From Cepaea nemoralis (Eukaryota > Mollusca > Gastropoda > Stylommatophora > Helicidae): a stretch of 64,000 nucleotides of DNA. Shown piece after piece: positions 51,901-63,074 of the stretch. The notes beneath the pieces are model-generated. The model saw nothing but the letters and a program-made list of their open reading frames with translations. It was not told the origin of the DNA and did no database searches. Location: assembly GCA_014155875.1 (NCBI GenBank), contig JACEFZ010014614.1:1-64000 (forward strand), read 5' to 3'. Numbering within the stretch: the stretch's first letter is position 1; every line of letters begins with the position of its first letter. Both the position numbers and the translations under genes were made by a program.

Positions 51901-54900
51901 CTCTTAGTCTGTGGCAGTGTTAAAGTTGTATGTTGTGGTCTTATAGTGTCATCCTGTGTCAGTGTTAAACTTTTATGTTGTGGTATTATAGTCTTAGTCT
52001 GTGTCAGTGATAAAGTTGTATGTTTGGGTCTTATAGTGTCATCCTGTGTCAGTGTTAAAGTTGTATGTTGTGGTTTTAGAGTCTTCGTCTGTGTCAGTGT
52101 TAAATTTGTATGTTGTGGTCTTATAGAGGTATCCTGCGTTATTGGTAAAGTTGTATGCTGTGGTCTTATTGTGTCAGCCTGTGTTATTGTTAAAGTTGTA
52201 CGTTGTGATCTAATAGTCTTATTCTCTGACAGTGTTAAAGTTGTATGTTGAGGTCTTATAGAGTTATCTTGTGTCAGTTTTAAAGTTGTATGTTGTGGTC
52301 TTATAGAGTTATCCTGTGTCAGTGTTAAAGTTGTATGTTGTGGCCTTATAGTGTCTTCCTGTGTCAGTGTTAAAGTTGTATGTTGTGGCCTTATAGAGTC
52401 ATCCTGTGTCAGTGTTAAAGTTGTATGTTGTGGTCATATAGTCTTAGTCTGTGTCATTGTTAAAGTTGTATGTTGTGGTCTTATAGTGTCATCCTGTGTC
52501 AGTGTTAAAGTTGTATGTTGTGGCCTTATAGAGTAATCCTGTGTCGGTGTTAAAGTTGTATGTTGTGGACTTTTAGAGTCATCCTGTGTCAGTGTTAAAG
52601 TTGTATGTTGTGGCCTTTTGTGTCATCCTATGTCAGTGTTAAAGTTGTATGTTGTGGCCTTATAGTGTCTTCCTGTGTCAGTGTTAAAGTTGTATGTTGT
52701 GGTCATATAGTCTTAGTCAGTGTCAGTGTTAAAGTTGTATGTTGTGGTCTTATAGAGTCATCCTGTGTCAGTGTTAAAGTTGTATGTTTTGGCCTTATAG
52801 TGTCTTCCTGTGTCCGTTTTAAAGTTGTATGTTTTGGTCATATAGTCTTAGTCTGTGTCAGTGTTAAAGTTGTATGTTGTGGTCTTATAGAGTCATCCTG
52901 TGTCAGTGTTAATGTTGTATGTTGTGGTCTTATAGTGTCATCCTGTGTCAGTGTTAAAGTTGTATGTTGTGGCCTTATAGTGTCATCCTGTGTCAGTGTT
53001 AAAGTTGTATGTTGTGGCCTTATAGTGTCTTCCTGTGTCAGTGTTAAATTTGAATGTTGTGGTAATATAGTCTTAGTCTGTGTCAGTGTTAAAGTTGTAT
53101 GTTGTGGTCTTATAGAGTCATCCTGTGTCAGTGTTAAAGTTGTATGTTGTGGTCTTATAGAGTCATCCTGTGTTATTGTTAAAGTTGTATTTTGTGGTCG
53201 TATTGTGTCATCTTGAGTTATTGTTAAAGATGTACGTTGTGGTCTTATAGTCTTAGTATGTGTCAGTGTTAAAGTTGTATATTGTGGTCTTATAGTGTCA
53301 TCCTGTGTCAGTGTTAAACTGTTATGTTGTGGTATTATAGTCTTAGTCTGTGTCAGTGATAAAGTTGTATGTTTGGGTCTTATAGTGTCATCCTGTGTCA
53401 GTGTTAAAGTTGTATGTTGTGGTTTTAGAGTCTTCGTCTGTGTCAGTGTTAAATTTGTATGTTGTGGTCTTATAGAGGTATCCTGCGTTATTGGTAAAGT
53501 TGTATGCTGTGGTCTTATTGTGTCAGCCTGTGTTATTGTTAAAGTTGTACGTTGTGATCTAATAGTCTTATTCTCTGACAGTGTTAAAGTTGTATGTTGA
53601 GGTCTTATAGAGTCATCTTGTGTCAGTTTTAAAGTTGTATGTTGTGGTCTTATAGAGTTATCCTGTGTCAGTGTTAAAGTTGTATGTTGTGGCCTTATAG
53701 TGTCTTCCTGTGTCAGTGTTAAATTTGAATGTTGTGGTAATATAGTCTTAGTCTGTGTCAGTGTTAAAGTTGTATGTTGTGGTCTTATAGAGTTATCCTG
53801 TGTCAGTGTTAAAGTTGTATGTTGTGGCCTTATAGTGTCTTCCTGTGTCAGTGTTAAATTTGAATGTTGTGGTAATATAGTCTTAGTCTGTGTCAGTGTT
53901 AAAGTTGTATGTTGTGGTCTTATAGAGTCATCCTGTGTCAGTGTTAAAGTTGTATGTTGTGGTCTTATAGAGTCATCCTGTGTTATTGTTAAAGTTGTAT
54001 TTTGTGGTCGTATTGTGTCATCTTGAGTTATTGTTAAAGATGTACGTTGTGGTCTTATAGTCTTAGTCTGTGTCAGTGTTAAATTTGTATGTTGTGGTCT
54101 TATTGTGTCATCCTGTGTCAGTGTTAAACTTTTATGTTGTGGTATTATAGTCTTAGTCTGTGTCAGTGATAAAGTTGTATGTTTGGGTCTTATAGTGTCA
54201 TCCTGTGTCAGTGTTAAAGTTGTATGTTGTGGTTTTAGAGTCTTCGTCTGTGTCAGTGTTAAATTTGTATGTTGTGGTCTTATAGAGGTATCCTGCGTTA
54301 TTGGTAAAGTTGTATGCTGTGGTCTTATTGTGTCAGCCTGTGTTATTGTTAAAGTTGTACGTTGTGATCTAATAGTCTTATTCTCTGACAGTGTTAAAGT
54401 TGTATGTTGAGGTCTTATAGAGTCATCTTGTGTCGGTGTTAAAGTTGTATGTTGTGGTCTTATAGAGTTATCCTGTGTCAGTGTTAAAGTTGTATGTTGT
54501 GGCCTTATAGTGTCTTCCTGTGTCAGTGTTAAAGGTGTATGTTGTGGCCTTATAGAGTCATCCTGTGTCAGTGTTAAAGTTGTATGTTGTGGTCATATAG
54601 TCTTAGTCTGTGTCAGTGTTAAAGTTGTATGTTGTGGTCTTATAGTGTCATCCTGTGTCAGTGTTAAAGTTGTATGTTGTGGCCTTATAGAGTAATCCTG
54701 TGTCAGTGTTAAAGTTGTATGTTGTGGACTTTTAGAGTCATCCTGTGTCAGTGTTAAAGTTGTATGTTGTGGCCTTTTGTGTCATCCTGTGTCAGTGTTA
54801 AAGTTGTATGTTGTGGCCTTATAGTGTCTTCCTGTGTCAGTGTTAAAGTTGTATGTTGTGGTCATATAGTCTTAGTCAGTGTCAGTGTTAAAGTTGTATG

Positions 54901-55905
54901 TTGTGGTCTTATAGTGTCTTCCTGTGTCCGTTTTAAAGTTGTATGTTGTGGTCATATAGTCTTAGTCTGTGTCAGTGTTAAAGATGTATGTTGTGGTCTT
55001 ATAGAGTCATCCTGTGTCAGTGTTAATGTTGTATGTTGTGGTCTTATAGTGTCATCCTGTGTCAGTGTTAAAGTTGTATGTTGTGGCCTTATAGTGTCAT
55101 CCTGTGTCAGTGTTAAAGTTGTATGTTGTGGCCTTATAGTGTCTTCCTGTGTCAGTGTTAAATTTGAATGTTGTGGTAATATAGTCTTAGTCTGTGTCAG
55201 TGTTAAAGTTGTATGTTGTGGTCTTATAGAGTCATCCTGTGTCAGTGTTAAAGTTGTATGTTGTGGCCTTATAGTGTCTTCCTGTGTCCGTTTTAAAGTT
55301 GTATGTTGTGGTCATATAGTCTTAGTCTGTGTCAGTGTTAAAGTTGTATGTTGTGGTCTTATAGAGTCATCCTGTGTCAGTGTTAATGTTGTATGTTGTG
55401 GTCTTATAGTGTCATCCTGTGTCAGTGTTAAAGTTGTATGTTGTGGCCTTATAGTGTCATCCTGTGTCAGTGTTAAAGTTGTATGTTGTGGCCTTATAGT
55501 GTCTTCCTGTGTCAGTGTTAAATTTGAATGTTGTGGTAATATAGTCTTAGTCTGTGTCAGTGTTAAAGTTGTATGTTGTGGTCTTATAGAGTCATCCTGT
55601 GTTATTGTTAAAGTTGTATTTTGTGGTCTTATTGTGTCATCTTGAGTTATTGTTAAAGATGTACGTTGTGGTCTTATAGTCTTAGTATGTGTCAGTTTTA
55701 AAGTTGTATGTTGTGGTCTTAAAGAGCCATCCTGTGTCAGTGTTAAAGTTGTATGTTGTGGCCTTATAGTGTCATCCTGTGTCAGTGTTAAAGTTGTATG
55801 TTGTGGTCTTATAGTCTTAGTCTGTGTCTGTGTTAAAGTTGTATGTTGTAGTTTTATAGAGTCATCCTGTGTCATTATCAAAGTTGTATGTTGTGGTCTT
55901 ATACA
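48915..55905. repeat. 45-bp satellite array, ~155 units, with higher-order repeats
   Basis: The unit contains GTGTTAAAGTTGTATGTTGT, GGTCTTATAG and either TGTCATCCTGTGTCA or TCTTAGTCTGTGTCA. Because 45 is divisible by 3, several hundred codons stay open (for example 51346..52251 plus, 55312..55929 minus) in a 15-residue periodic pattern around KVVCCGLIV. A distinctive variant block (translated CCGF..FVCVS...EVSCVIGK) ends at about 50127, 50992, 52251, 53600 and 54410, giving higher-order offsets near 865, 1259, 1349 and 810. Not a gene. Confidence 0.95.
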
Positions 55906-55983
55906 AGACTGCCCACAGTTTTGTCTCACGCTTATCCTCTATCTCCTTTCCCACAAATCTTTCCAGTTGTCACAGCATGTTTC

Positions 55984-56222
55984 CGTGGCGAAGTGGTCAA
56001 GTCGTTTGACTCGGGCTCCGAAGGTTGTAGGTTTGATTCCCGGCCTCGTCCTTCGGTTCACGAGTGAAATTTTTCTGAGACTCCTGTGGGTCGTCGCTAG
56101 AGCTTAGAAGTTCGTGCTTTGTGCGACGCTTTCCGCGCTGCGGAAAGAGACCGAGCCATATGGGATAAAACTAGGTGCAGTGAAGTCGACCCTGTCGACT
56201 TTAAAGCGACTATTTTTTTTTT
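55984..56222 (+). repeat. tRNA-derived SINE, plus strand
   Basis: An A box (TGGCGAAGTGGTCAAGTCG) and a B box (GGTTTGATTCC) at normal spacing are followed by a body ending AAAGCGACTATTTTTTTTTT. It is inserted directly after the 45-bp array. Confidence 0.8.
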
Positions 56223-56436
56223 AAAAACAAGTTGTTCCAGTTTTGTCTTCTCTTAATATGGCCAAACAATGAAGACATTCTCTTTCTGGTGTTTCTGATC
56301 AGTTGCTTTGCGACCTAAACTCCCTCCGAATGTTTTGATTACTCATTTGACTGCCCAAAGCATTTTTAGCAATCTTCTATTATTTTAAAAAAAATCTCTA
56401 AAGGAGTCCGGGTATTTCTTTGGCTTGTTTCATAAT
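56223..56436. other. Spacer, nothing recognised
   Basis: AT-rich, no gene or repeat pattern seen. Confidence 0.4.
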
Positions 56437-57575
56437 TGTCCACCATTCGCAGAGCTTATGTTAGAACTGGTTCTTTGTAACGTGCAATAATTGTCCACCA
56501 TTCGAAGGCAGAGCATATGTTAAAACTGGTTCTTTGTAACGTGCAATAATTGTCCACCATTCGCAGGCAGAGCATATGTTAGAACTGGTTCTTTGTAACG
56601 TGCAATAATTGTCCACCATTCGCAGGCAGAGCATATGTTAGAACTGGTTCTTTGTAACGTGCAATAATTGTCCACCATTCGCAGGCAGAGCATATGTTAG
56701 AACTGGTTTTTTGTAACGTGCAATAATTATCCACCATTAGCAGGCAGAGCATATGTTAGAACTGGTTCTTTGTAACGTGCAATAATTGTCCACCATTCGA
56801 AGGCAGAGCATATGTTAGAACTGGTTCTTTGTAACGTGCAATAATTGTCCACCATTCGCAGGCAGAGCATATGTTAAAACTGGTTCTTTGTAACGTGCAA
56901 TAATTGTCCACCATTCGCAGAGCATATGTTAGAACTGGTTCTTTGTAACGTGCAATAATTGTCCACCATTCACAGGCAGAGCATATGTTAGAACTGTTTC
57001 TTTGTAACGTGCAATAATTGTCCACCATTCACAGGCAGAGCATATGTTAGAACTGGTTCTTTGTAACGTGCAATAATTGTCCACCATTCGCAGGCAGAGC
57101 ATATGTTAGAACTGGTTCTTTGTAACGTGCAATAATTGTCCACCATTCGCAGGCAGAGCATATGTTAGAACTGGTTCTTTGTAACGTGCAATAATTGTCC
57201 ACCATTCACAGGCAGAGCATATGTTAAAACTGGTTCTTTGTAACGTGCAATAATTGTCCACCATTCGCAGAGCATATGTTAGAACTGGTTCTTTGTAACG
57301 TGCAATAATTGTCCACCATTCACAGGCAGAGCATATGTTAGAACTGTTTCTTTGTAACGTGCAATAATTGTCCACCATTCACAGGCAGAGCATATGTTAG
57401 AACTGGTTCTTTGTAACGTGCAATAATTGTCCACCATTCACAGGCAGAGCATATGTTAGAACTGGTTCTTTGTAACGTGCAATAATTGTCCACCATTCAC
57501 AGGCAGAGCATATGTTAGAACTGGTTCTTTGTAACGTGCAATAACTGTCCACGATTCGCAGTCATATGCTAGAAC
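56437..57575. repeat. 59-bp satellite array, ~20 units
   Basis: The unit includes AATTGTCCACCATTCGCAGG, CAGAGCATATGTTAGAACTG and GTTCTTTGTAACGTGC and counts to 59 bases; shorter units lack the AGGCAG hexamer. A multi-unit block at 56756..57028 recurs at 57106..57378 (offset 350). It ends about 100 bp before the receptor start codon. Confidence 0.95.
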
Positions 57576-57670
57576 TGGTTATTTGTACCATGCATGAATT
57601 CGTTTTTCTAACTGTCAAGAACAGGGATTTATTGCAGGAAATGCTTGTTTCTATGTGAATACTAAAATAA

Positions 57671-58816
57671 ATGCATGAGAACAACTTTGACAACACCAAG
57701 AGAATTTTCGCAACTGTCAATGTTAATATCACAACTTGCATTCAGGACATGACAACGAACGGTAGCCATTATGTTGCCTATACAAATATCGTGATGAGCA
57801 TCGTGTCAGGCCCTGACAGGGTCATAATGAGCACAGAGACATTGTCATATTTCTTGATGATCAACTGCTGGGGGCCTGGTCAGTGTGTAGCTGTGATTGG
57901 CGTCCTCGTCAACATCCTCAACGTGGTGGTGTTTCTGAAACAAGGGATTCGAGATTCCGTGAACATTAGTCTTCTTGGTTTGACCATATCAGACCTGGGG
58001 TCTTTGATTATTCTCATCTTGCTTAATTTATGCTGGGCGCCTGCTATTACGAGCCTACATTTGCCTTTCTATCCGCACCAGATGATGTACTTTCTCTTCT
58101 ATGGCCACACTGCCTTCAGCAGAGTCACTACAGGGATGACAGCCTGGATTGCTTTCGAAAGATGTTTGTGCATTGTCACCCCTTTACAAATTAAGACACT
58201 TGTAACGCCCAGAAGATCTGTTATGGTTATCTGTGTGCTCTACGTCATTACAATAGCATCTGTAGCGCCGATCTTTTACAGTTCAAAGTTCACATGGATA
58301 ACTGATCCTGTGAGAAATACAACTGTGCTCAGTTATATTAAAATCGCTGAACGACGAAACGTCGATGATATCATTTATGTCATAAATAACATTCTGCCTT
58401 TAATGTTTTTCATACTGATTGTTATCTGTACAGTGATTCTCGTAACAACATTACAGCGCAATGTAAAATGGCGACAGCGGATTGCATCGTCTAAGAATAA
58501 AGCCGTGTCACAGAGAGACACCAAAGTTACTCAGATGGTTCTGATGATCTCAGTTGTTTTCATTGTCTGTTACATTCCTGGAGCCTTATTTTTCTTATTA
58601 CCTCTAACGAACCAAGAAATGAAAGTTGCTGGGTCGGAAAGAAACTTCGTCATCGCTATTGTTTCGTTTATGCTCCTTGTGGAAGGCATCAATGAGAGTG
58701 CCAACTTTTTTATCTACCTCAAAATGAGTTCTAAATTCAAAGCTACATTTCAACAACTGTTTGGTCTTTACATTGGAGAGTTGAAGGACAATAACAAGAA
58801 AACGTGGAACAAATAA
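57671..58816 (+). CDS. Rhodopsin-like chemosensory-type GPCR, intronless, 381 aa
   Basis: Seven-transmembrane receptor, presumably in sensory-cell plasma membranes. The extracellular N-terminus has two glycosylation sequons (N19, N30). Membrane segments lie near residues 71-90, 97-122, 140-165, 184-203, 236-260, 286-310 and 325-349. Asp108 is the conserved TM2 aspartate (TISDLG). The TM3 end is ERC (163-165) in place of DRY, and TM7 ends NESANFFIY (341-349) in place of NPxxY. The phrases GIRDSVNISLLGLTISDLG and SANFFIYLKMSSKFK match, from memory, the large gastropod family called chemosensory receptors in Aplysia and Elysia. Single exon, intact. The ligand is unknown; a peptide or other class-A receptor is the alternative. 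Confidence 0.85.
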   Translation: MHENNFDNTKRIFATVNVNITTCIQDMTTNGSHYVAYTNIVMSIVSGPDRVIMSTETLSYFLMINCWGPGQCVAVIGVLVNILNVVVFLKQGIRDSVNISLLGLTISDLGSLIILILLNLCWAPAITSLHLPFYPHQMMYFLFYGHTAFSRVTTGMTAWIAFERCLCIVTPLQIKTLVTPRRSVMVICVLYVITIASVAPIFYSSKFTWITDPVRNTTVLSYIKIAERRNVDDIIYVINNILPLMFFILIVICTVILVTTLQRNVKWRQRIASSKNKAVSQRDTKVTQMVLMISVVFIVCYIPGALFFLLPLTNQEMKVAGSERNFVIAIVSFMLLVEGINESANFFIYLKMSSKFKATFQQLFGLYIGELKDNNKKTWNK

Positions 58817-58817
58817 A
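58812..58817 (+). terminator. AATAAA overlapping the receptor stop codon
   Basis: The canonical poly-A hexamer overlaps the TAA of the GPCR. It could only serve this transcript if cleavage follows within about 30 bases, giving a very short 3' UTR, so another downstream signal may be used. Confidence 0.4.
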
Positions 58818-58879
58818 CAAGGCAAAAATACCTACAGTTAGGTTCTAATGTCCTACATCTTTATTCACAATCGCTCAAA

Positions 58880-59230
58880 AAGAGTCTGGGAGAACAGGAA
58901 GATTATTGCCAAAACAGAGTCCTTGTCTATCAAGCCTGTGTCCTTAGTACTTTTCTTTATGGCAGTGAAGCCTCGACAGCTTACTCACACCAAGAGAAAC
59001 GTTTAAACAGCTTTCATATGCGGTGTCTGCGAGGAATACTTGGTATTAAGTTGGAAGAGAAAATAACAAATACTGAAGTATTGGAAAGATCAGGTTGTGT
59101 GACAGTTTATTCCATGCTCAATCTTCGTAGACATAGATGGATAGGACACGTCAGGAGGATGGAGGATGGTAGCATACCAAAGGACATCCTTTTTGGTGAA
59201 TTACAGATGGGTAAGAGATCTTACAGCAAC
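58880..59230 (+). pseudogene. LINE ORF2 3'-end fragment
   Basis: Plus-strand coding remnant of the region after reverse transcriptase: VYQACVLSTFLYGSEAS, FHMRCLRGILGIK, then RRHRWIGHVRRMEDGSIPKD and LFGEL. These phrases are standard for many invertebrate non-LTR elements. The frame decays after about 59230, and no zinc finger is seen. It lies directly behind the receptor, with unknown insertion boundaries. Confidence 0.8.
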
Positions 59231-59239
59231 ATGATGTTG

Positions 59240-59640
59240 GCTGGTATGATAATATTCGGTAATGTTAGTTTACATCAACATACAAAAGTGCAATACATAA
59301 CTGATGTGGTTGGTGTATGACCTCCAGGAGAGAAGATTTCTCAGTCGCCTCCAATAAAGCTCCAATATGTTTAGCCAGGGTCCACTATGGTTAGCTAAGA
59401 TCCCCTGTGGTCAGCTAAGGACAGCCGGTCGGTACTCGGAACCAGTGTTCCGTCCTGACGACACCTTGTCCATCATCGTTGTAACTGAACAGGAAAAACT
59501 GGTTTTCTTGGTGGGGGTTGGAATGCATTTTGTCTAGTTCTATACAAATACAACCCTAGATTATACATACAATCTATCCCCTCACATACACACATCCATA
59601 TAGTCAAGTCTAGCAGTGTCTCTCTTCCCGCTTTACGGCG
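59240..59640. other. Spacer, nothing recognised
   Basis: Contains a few near-repeats of GGTTAGCTAAG/GGTCAGCTAAG near 59370..59420. No gene. Confidence 0.4.
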
Positions 59641-59644
59641 TTCA

Positions 59645-59649
<5 letters not shown>

Positions 59650-59682
<33 letters not shown>

Positions 59683-59780
59683 TCTCTCTCACTCTCTCTC
59701 TGTATCTCTCTCTCGCTCTCTCTCTCTCTCTCACTCTCTCTCTGTGTCTCTCTCTCGCTCTCTCTCTATCTATCTATCTA

Positions 59781-59872
<92 letters not shown>
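59650..59872. repeat. (CT)n microsatellite
   Basis: CT dinucleotide tract with ACTCT, GTATCT and TATC interruptions; coding-like frames through it are artefacts. Confidence 0.95.
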
Positions 59873-59875
<3 letters not shown>

Positions 59876-60369
59876 TCTCTTGTCTTCCCTGTTATCGGTT
59901 CTGTCATGAGAAATGAAATGTCCTAAGTCCATGTCACTTGACACCGGTTCATTGCAGCCGCGACGTCAAAAGTTATTTCAGCAGATTAAATGATGAGTTG
60001 TGGCATTTCAAGAGTGTCTGACCGCCGGGCTTAAGTGCCAGTGGCCCGCCTCTGTGTCAGGTCTCAGTGAGTTACGATGAACCCTCGTTCATCACACACT
60101 GAAAGGGCTAAGTGCACCATATACCCGATGTAGAGTGTGGTGTTTGTCTACACCACTACACCTCTATTCGAAACACATTCATGCTAGTAACATATAATAT
60201 TTTTATGGGGTTTTTATTACATGTGAGTCCCCTTCATCAATAGGCAATGTGCCTATGCGGGCTTAGTAATAACAGAGTAGCACAACACACTATTCATTCT
60301 GGTGAGTTACCATATGACAATTAGTATCTCTAGCAGGTCTTAAACATATTATTCTACACATTATTTTTA
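59873..60369. other. Spacer, nothing recognised
   Basis: No gene. The phrase GTGTCAGGTCTCAGTGAGTTACGATGA near 60052 loosely resembles the start of the LINE-associated region at 60370. Confidence 0.4.
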
Positions 60370-60820
60370 GTCAGGTCTCAGTCAGATATGACTGAGCTAC
60401 ACTATGACAGTAGACAGTACTACTTGCTTTCTGTTAGCGCCGAATGCTGGGCGGCGCTTACAAACCCGACAATCCACATTGTGCCAACGGATTCGGGCAC
60501 AAGAGCGCAAGTTGGAGGGTACAAGCCTTTTCCTGATGCGAGTAAATGCAACCTAAAGACAAAATGTCATGGACAGGGCTGACGAGGCCCTAAGCCTTGG
60601 TTGGCAGCTGGTCTAGGATCGAAGCTCCGACAGGTGGACAGTTAGAGCGATGCTTTGCTGATCCGGCAGATCCTGCAACTTGTCTTGTTCCAGATTTATT
60701 GGTGTCATCATTCCTCTGGAGTGAACTAGACAGGCCGAGAGAGGGATCATTCTGCATGGGCAACACATGGTCTCTATATTTTAGCCCAGGCTTTGTGCTA
60801 TGGATAGGTATAACTCCATC

Positions 60821-60825
60821 CCTGG
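60821..60825. repeat. Target-site duplication CCTGG, left
   Basis: CCTGG precedes the solo LTR and recurs at 61432..61436. The uninterrupted relative at about 2488..2505 shows a single site here. Confidence 0.85.
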
Positions 60826-60842
60826 TGTCAGAGTCTCCCCTA

Positions 60843-60988
60843 TAGTTACAACGCGTCGTCTTCGACGGCGCCAGGCAAGTACAGCCAGGCTCAACTCTGA
60901 GCGACGTTAACCACTCTAGTTACAACGCATCGTCTCCGACGGCGCCAGGCAAGCACGGTCAGGCTCAACTCTGAGCGATGCTAGCCAT
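60843..60988. repeat. 74-bp tandem duplication inside the solo LTR
   Basis: Two units starting TAGTTACAACGC at 60843 and 60917, sharing GACGGCGCCAGGCAAG and CAGGCTCAACTCTGAGCGA with a few substitutions. Promoter-region duplications of this sort are common in LTRs. Confidence 0.85.
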
Positions 60989-61312
60989 GTTGTGGGTCAG
61001 TCGGTACAGGCGTGAACCATGAAGTTCACGCAGAGGGACACAACTCCGACTCGCGAGAATTCTGAGCGTCCAGCCAGACGGCTTGGAAACGTTGTAGTGG
61101 ACAGACGGTATGAATGGTGCTTGTGATGAATTGTGTGTTTGAGCGCGAATCGATAGCAAGCCTGTATGAGATTAGGAGACTGTGCGCCTGGGTTGTGAAG
61201 TTGTAAGTGTATTGCATTTATGTATTTATTGATTGTATGCATTGATTGTATCATGGCATCGCGAATTGTGATTGCGCGATGCATGCATTGATTGTGAAGA
61301 GTGAGCTGCGAG

Positions 61313-61318
61313 AATAAA
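61313..61318 (+). terminator. Poly-A signal AATAAA in solo LTR
   Basis: Canonical hexamer about 118 bases before the LTR end. Confidence 0.5.
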
Positions 61319-61712
61319 GTGTTTGAAGTGTTGTTGCAGTGTGTCACGTTGAGTTATTTAGTGACTGTATTTAGTATCACACTTGCCAGCAGATACGAGC
61401 CTGAGTTCTTGCCTACCGCAAGATCCTGACACCTGGTCTTAACCGGTCTCGGAATCAAAGCGAGAGGTAGCAGTTACGGGTTATAAGTCCTTGTCAATTG
61501 GCTTAGACATGGAGCTCCACGGGTTGCCTCTGACTGTGGGAGACACCTACAGGTGTCACTGCTCAGCTACCGTCCGCCTCAAGCTGGGAGCCCCCGGCCA
61601 GTTGTCTGCTTCAATGGATACTTGGGGCTGGACAAAATCTGAATCGCAGTCTGTAAAACCAATATGCATCTGGTACTATTAAAAGGAGAAAAATAGACAC
61701 CTCAAGCTACCG

Positions 61713-62731
61713 CTTGCAACCTGGAACGTAAGAACCATATGTCCAGAATTTTCTACTGACCCAACGAATATTGACGGTGTGAGAAAAACGGCTGTGATTG
61801 ATGGCGAACTCAACCGTCTTAACATTGATATTGCTGGCCTGCAGAAGACTCGCCTCGCTTAGGAAGAGTCTCTCAGGGAAAACAATTATACCTTTATTTG
61901 GAAGAGTAGAGGGCGTGCAGAAAAAGGCAACATGGTGTGGACTTTGCTGTGAAGAATTCGCTACTGGGAATGATTGAAATTCCAGCTGGAGATAATGAAA
62001 GACTATTATCCATGCGCTTGGCAACCTCTTGTGGTTTTGCCAACATTATTACTGCATATGCTCCGACACTCACTTCTTCTGATGATGTGAAGGATTCGTT
62101 CTATAAGGAGTTAGACTCTGTGATCCAAGCAGTTCCAAAATCCGACTACATTTATATGCTCGGTGATTTCAATGCTTGGTTGGGCAAGGACTCGAGTTCA
62201 TGGCCAGTGTGCCCTGGAAAATATAACATCGGTCGCATGAATGAAAATGGACAAAGGCTGCTGTAGCATTGCACCAGAAATGGCGTATGTATTGCAAACT
62301 CCTTATTTTTTAAATACAAAGGATCTGCATAAAGTCACATGGAAACGTCCAGATCCGGCCATTGGCATCATCTGGACTTCATCATCACAATGAGACAATA
62401 TCTGAACCAAACATCATTAACTCGAAGTTACTACAGTGCTGACTGTGATACGGATCATTCTTTGGTTGTTGCAAGGGTTAGACTTGGTCAAAGAGAATAT
62501 ACACAGCTAAACACAAATCTAGCCCCAGGATTAATATTATTAACACTCACGATCCTGAAAAGTGTTTTGAGTTCCAACAGCAACTTGAAGACGCTTTCAC
62601 TGATACATCAGAAAATTGTACAACAAGTAGAAAACTGGGATAAACCTAAGGAAACTCTTTATAAAACAGCGGTAAGGGTTTACGGCACTGTGGATCATAA
62701 GAGGCAGGACTGGTTTGCGACAAACAGCTAG
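61713..62731 (+). pseudogene. LINE endonuclease (APE-type) remnant
   Basis: Starts with LATWNVRTI, then LNIDIAGLQKTRLA, the first catalytic blocks of an AP-type endonuclease that nicks target DNA. The stretch 61937..62266 continues in another frame with IITAYAPTL, YMLGDFNAWLG and NGQRLL. After a stop, the block HWHHLDFIITM and DCDTDHSLVVARVRL supplies the terminal catalytic Asp-His region. At least two stops and two frame changes show it is dead. Confidence 0.8.
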
Positions 62732-63074
62732 ACACTGCAGCCCTTGATTGATAATAAGAAGATAGCTCTCTTAAGAAGCAAGGAAACAACAATGCGTAAC
62801 ACTTTCAGTGAGCTGAAGCTAGCTATGCAGGATGTGCATAAGGCTGCCAGGCAGTGTGCAAATGACTACTGGATCAAGTTATGTGAATCCATTCAAGCTG
62901 CAAGAGATTAAGCAAATATCAGAAACATGTATGAAGGGATAAAGAAAGCACTGTGGTCCAATTATCAAAAGAAGTGCACCACTGAAAACCTTGACTGGAG
63001 AAATCATCACTGATAAGAAACAGCAGATGGATAGATGGGTAGAGCACTATATGTAGCTTTATTCAAAACTAGAC

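Larger units (their letters stand above)
60826..61431 (+). mobile_element. Solo LTR, 606 bp
   Basis: Begins TGTCAG and ends CTGACA, a perfect inverted 6-mer with TG/CA ends, flanked by CCTGG on both sides. It is absent from the otherwise matching copy at 2037..2762. A poly-A signal AATAAA lies at 61313..61318, consistent with plus-strand orientation. It contains a 74-bp tandem duplication at 60843..60988. Its sequence is unrelated to the 2.1-kb LTRs, so it comes from another family. Confidence 0.88.

Noticed and set aside
48915..55929. Long Cys/Val-rich open frames (up to 301 codons plus, 205 minus)
   Set aside because: They are a direct result of the 45-bp period being divisible by three; both strands are open and the translation repeats every 15 residues with no domain.
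56437..57575. CRISPR array
   Set aside because: Repeats are contiguous with no unique spacers, and the context is eukaryotic.
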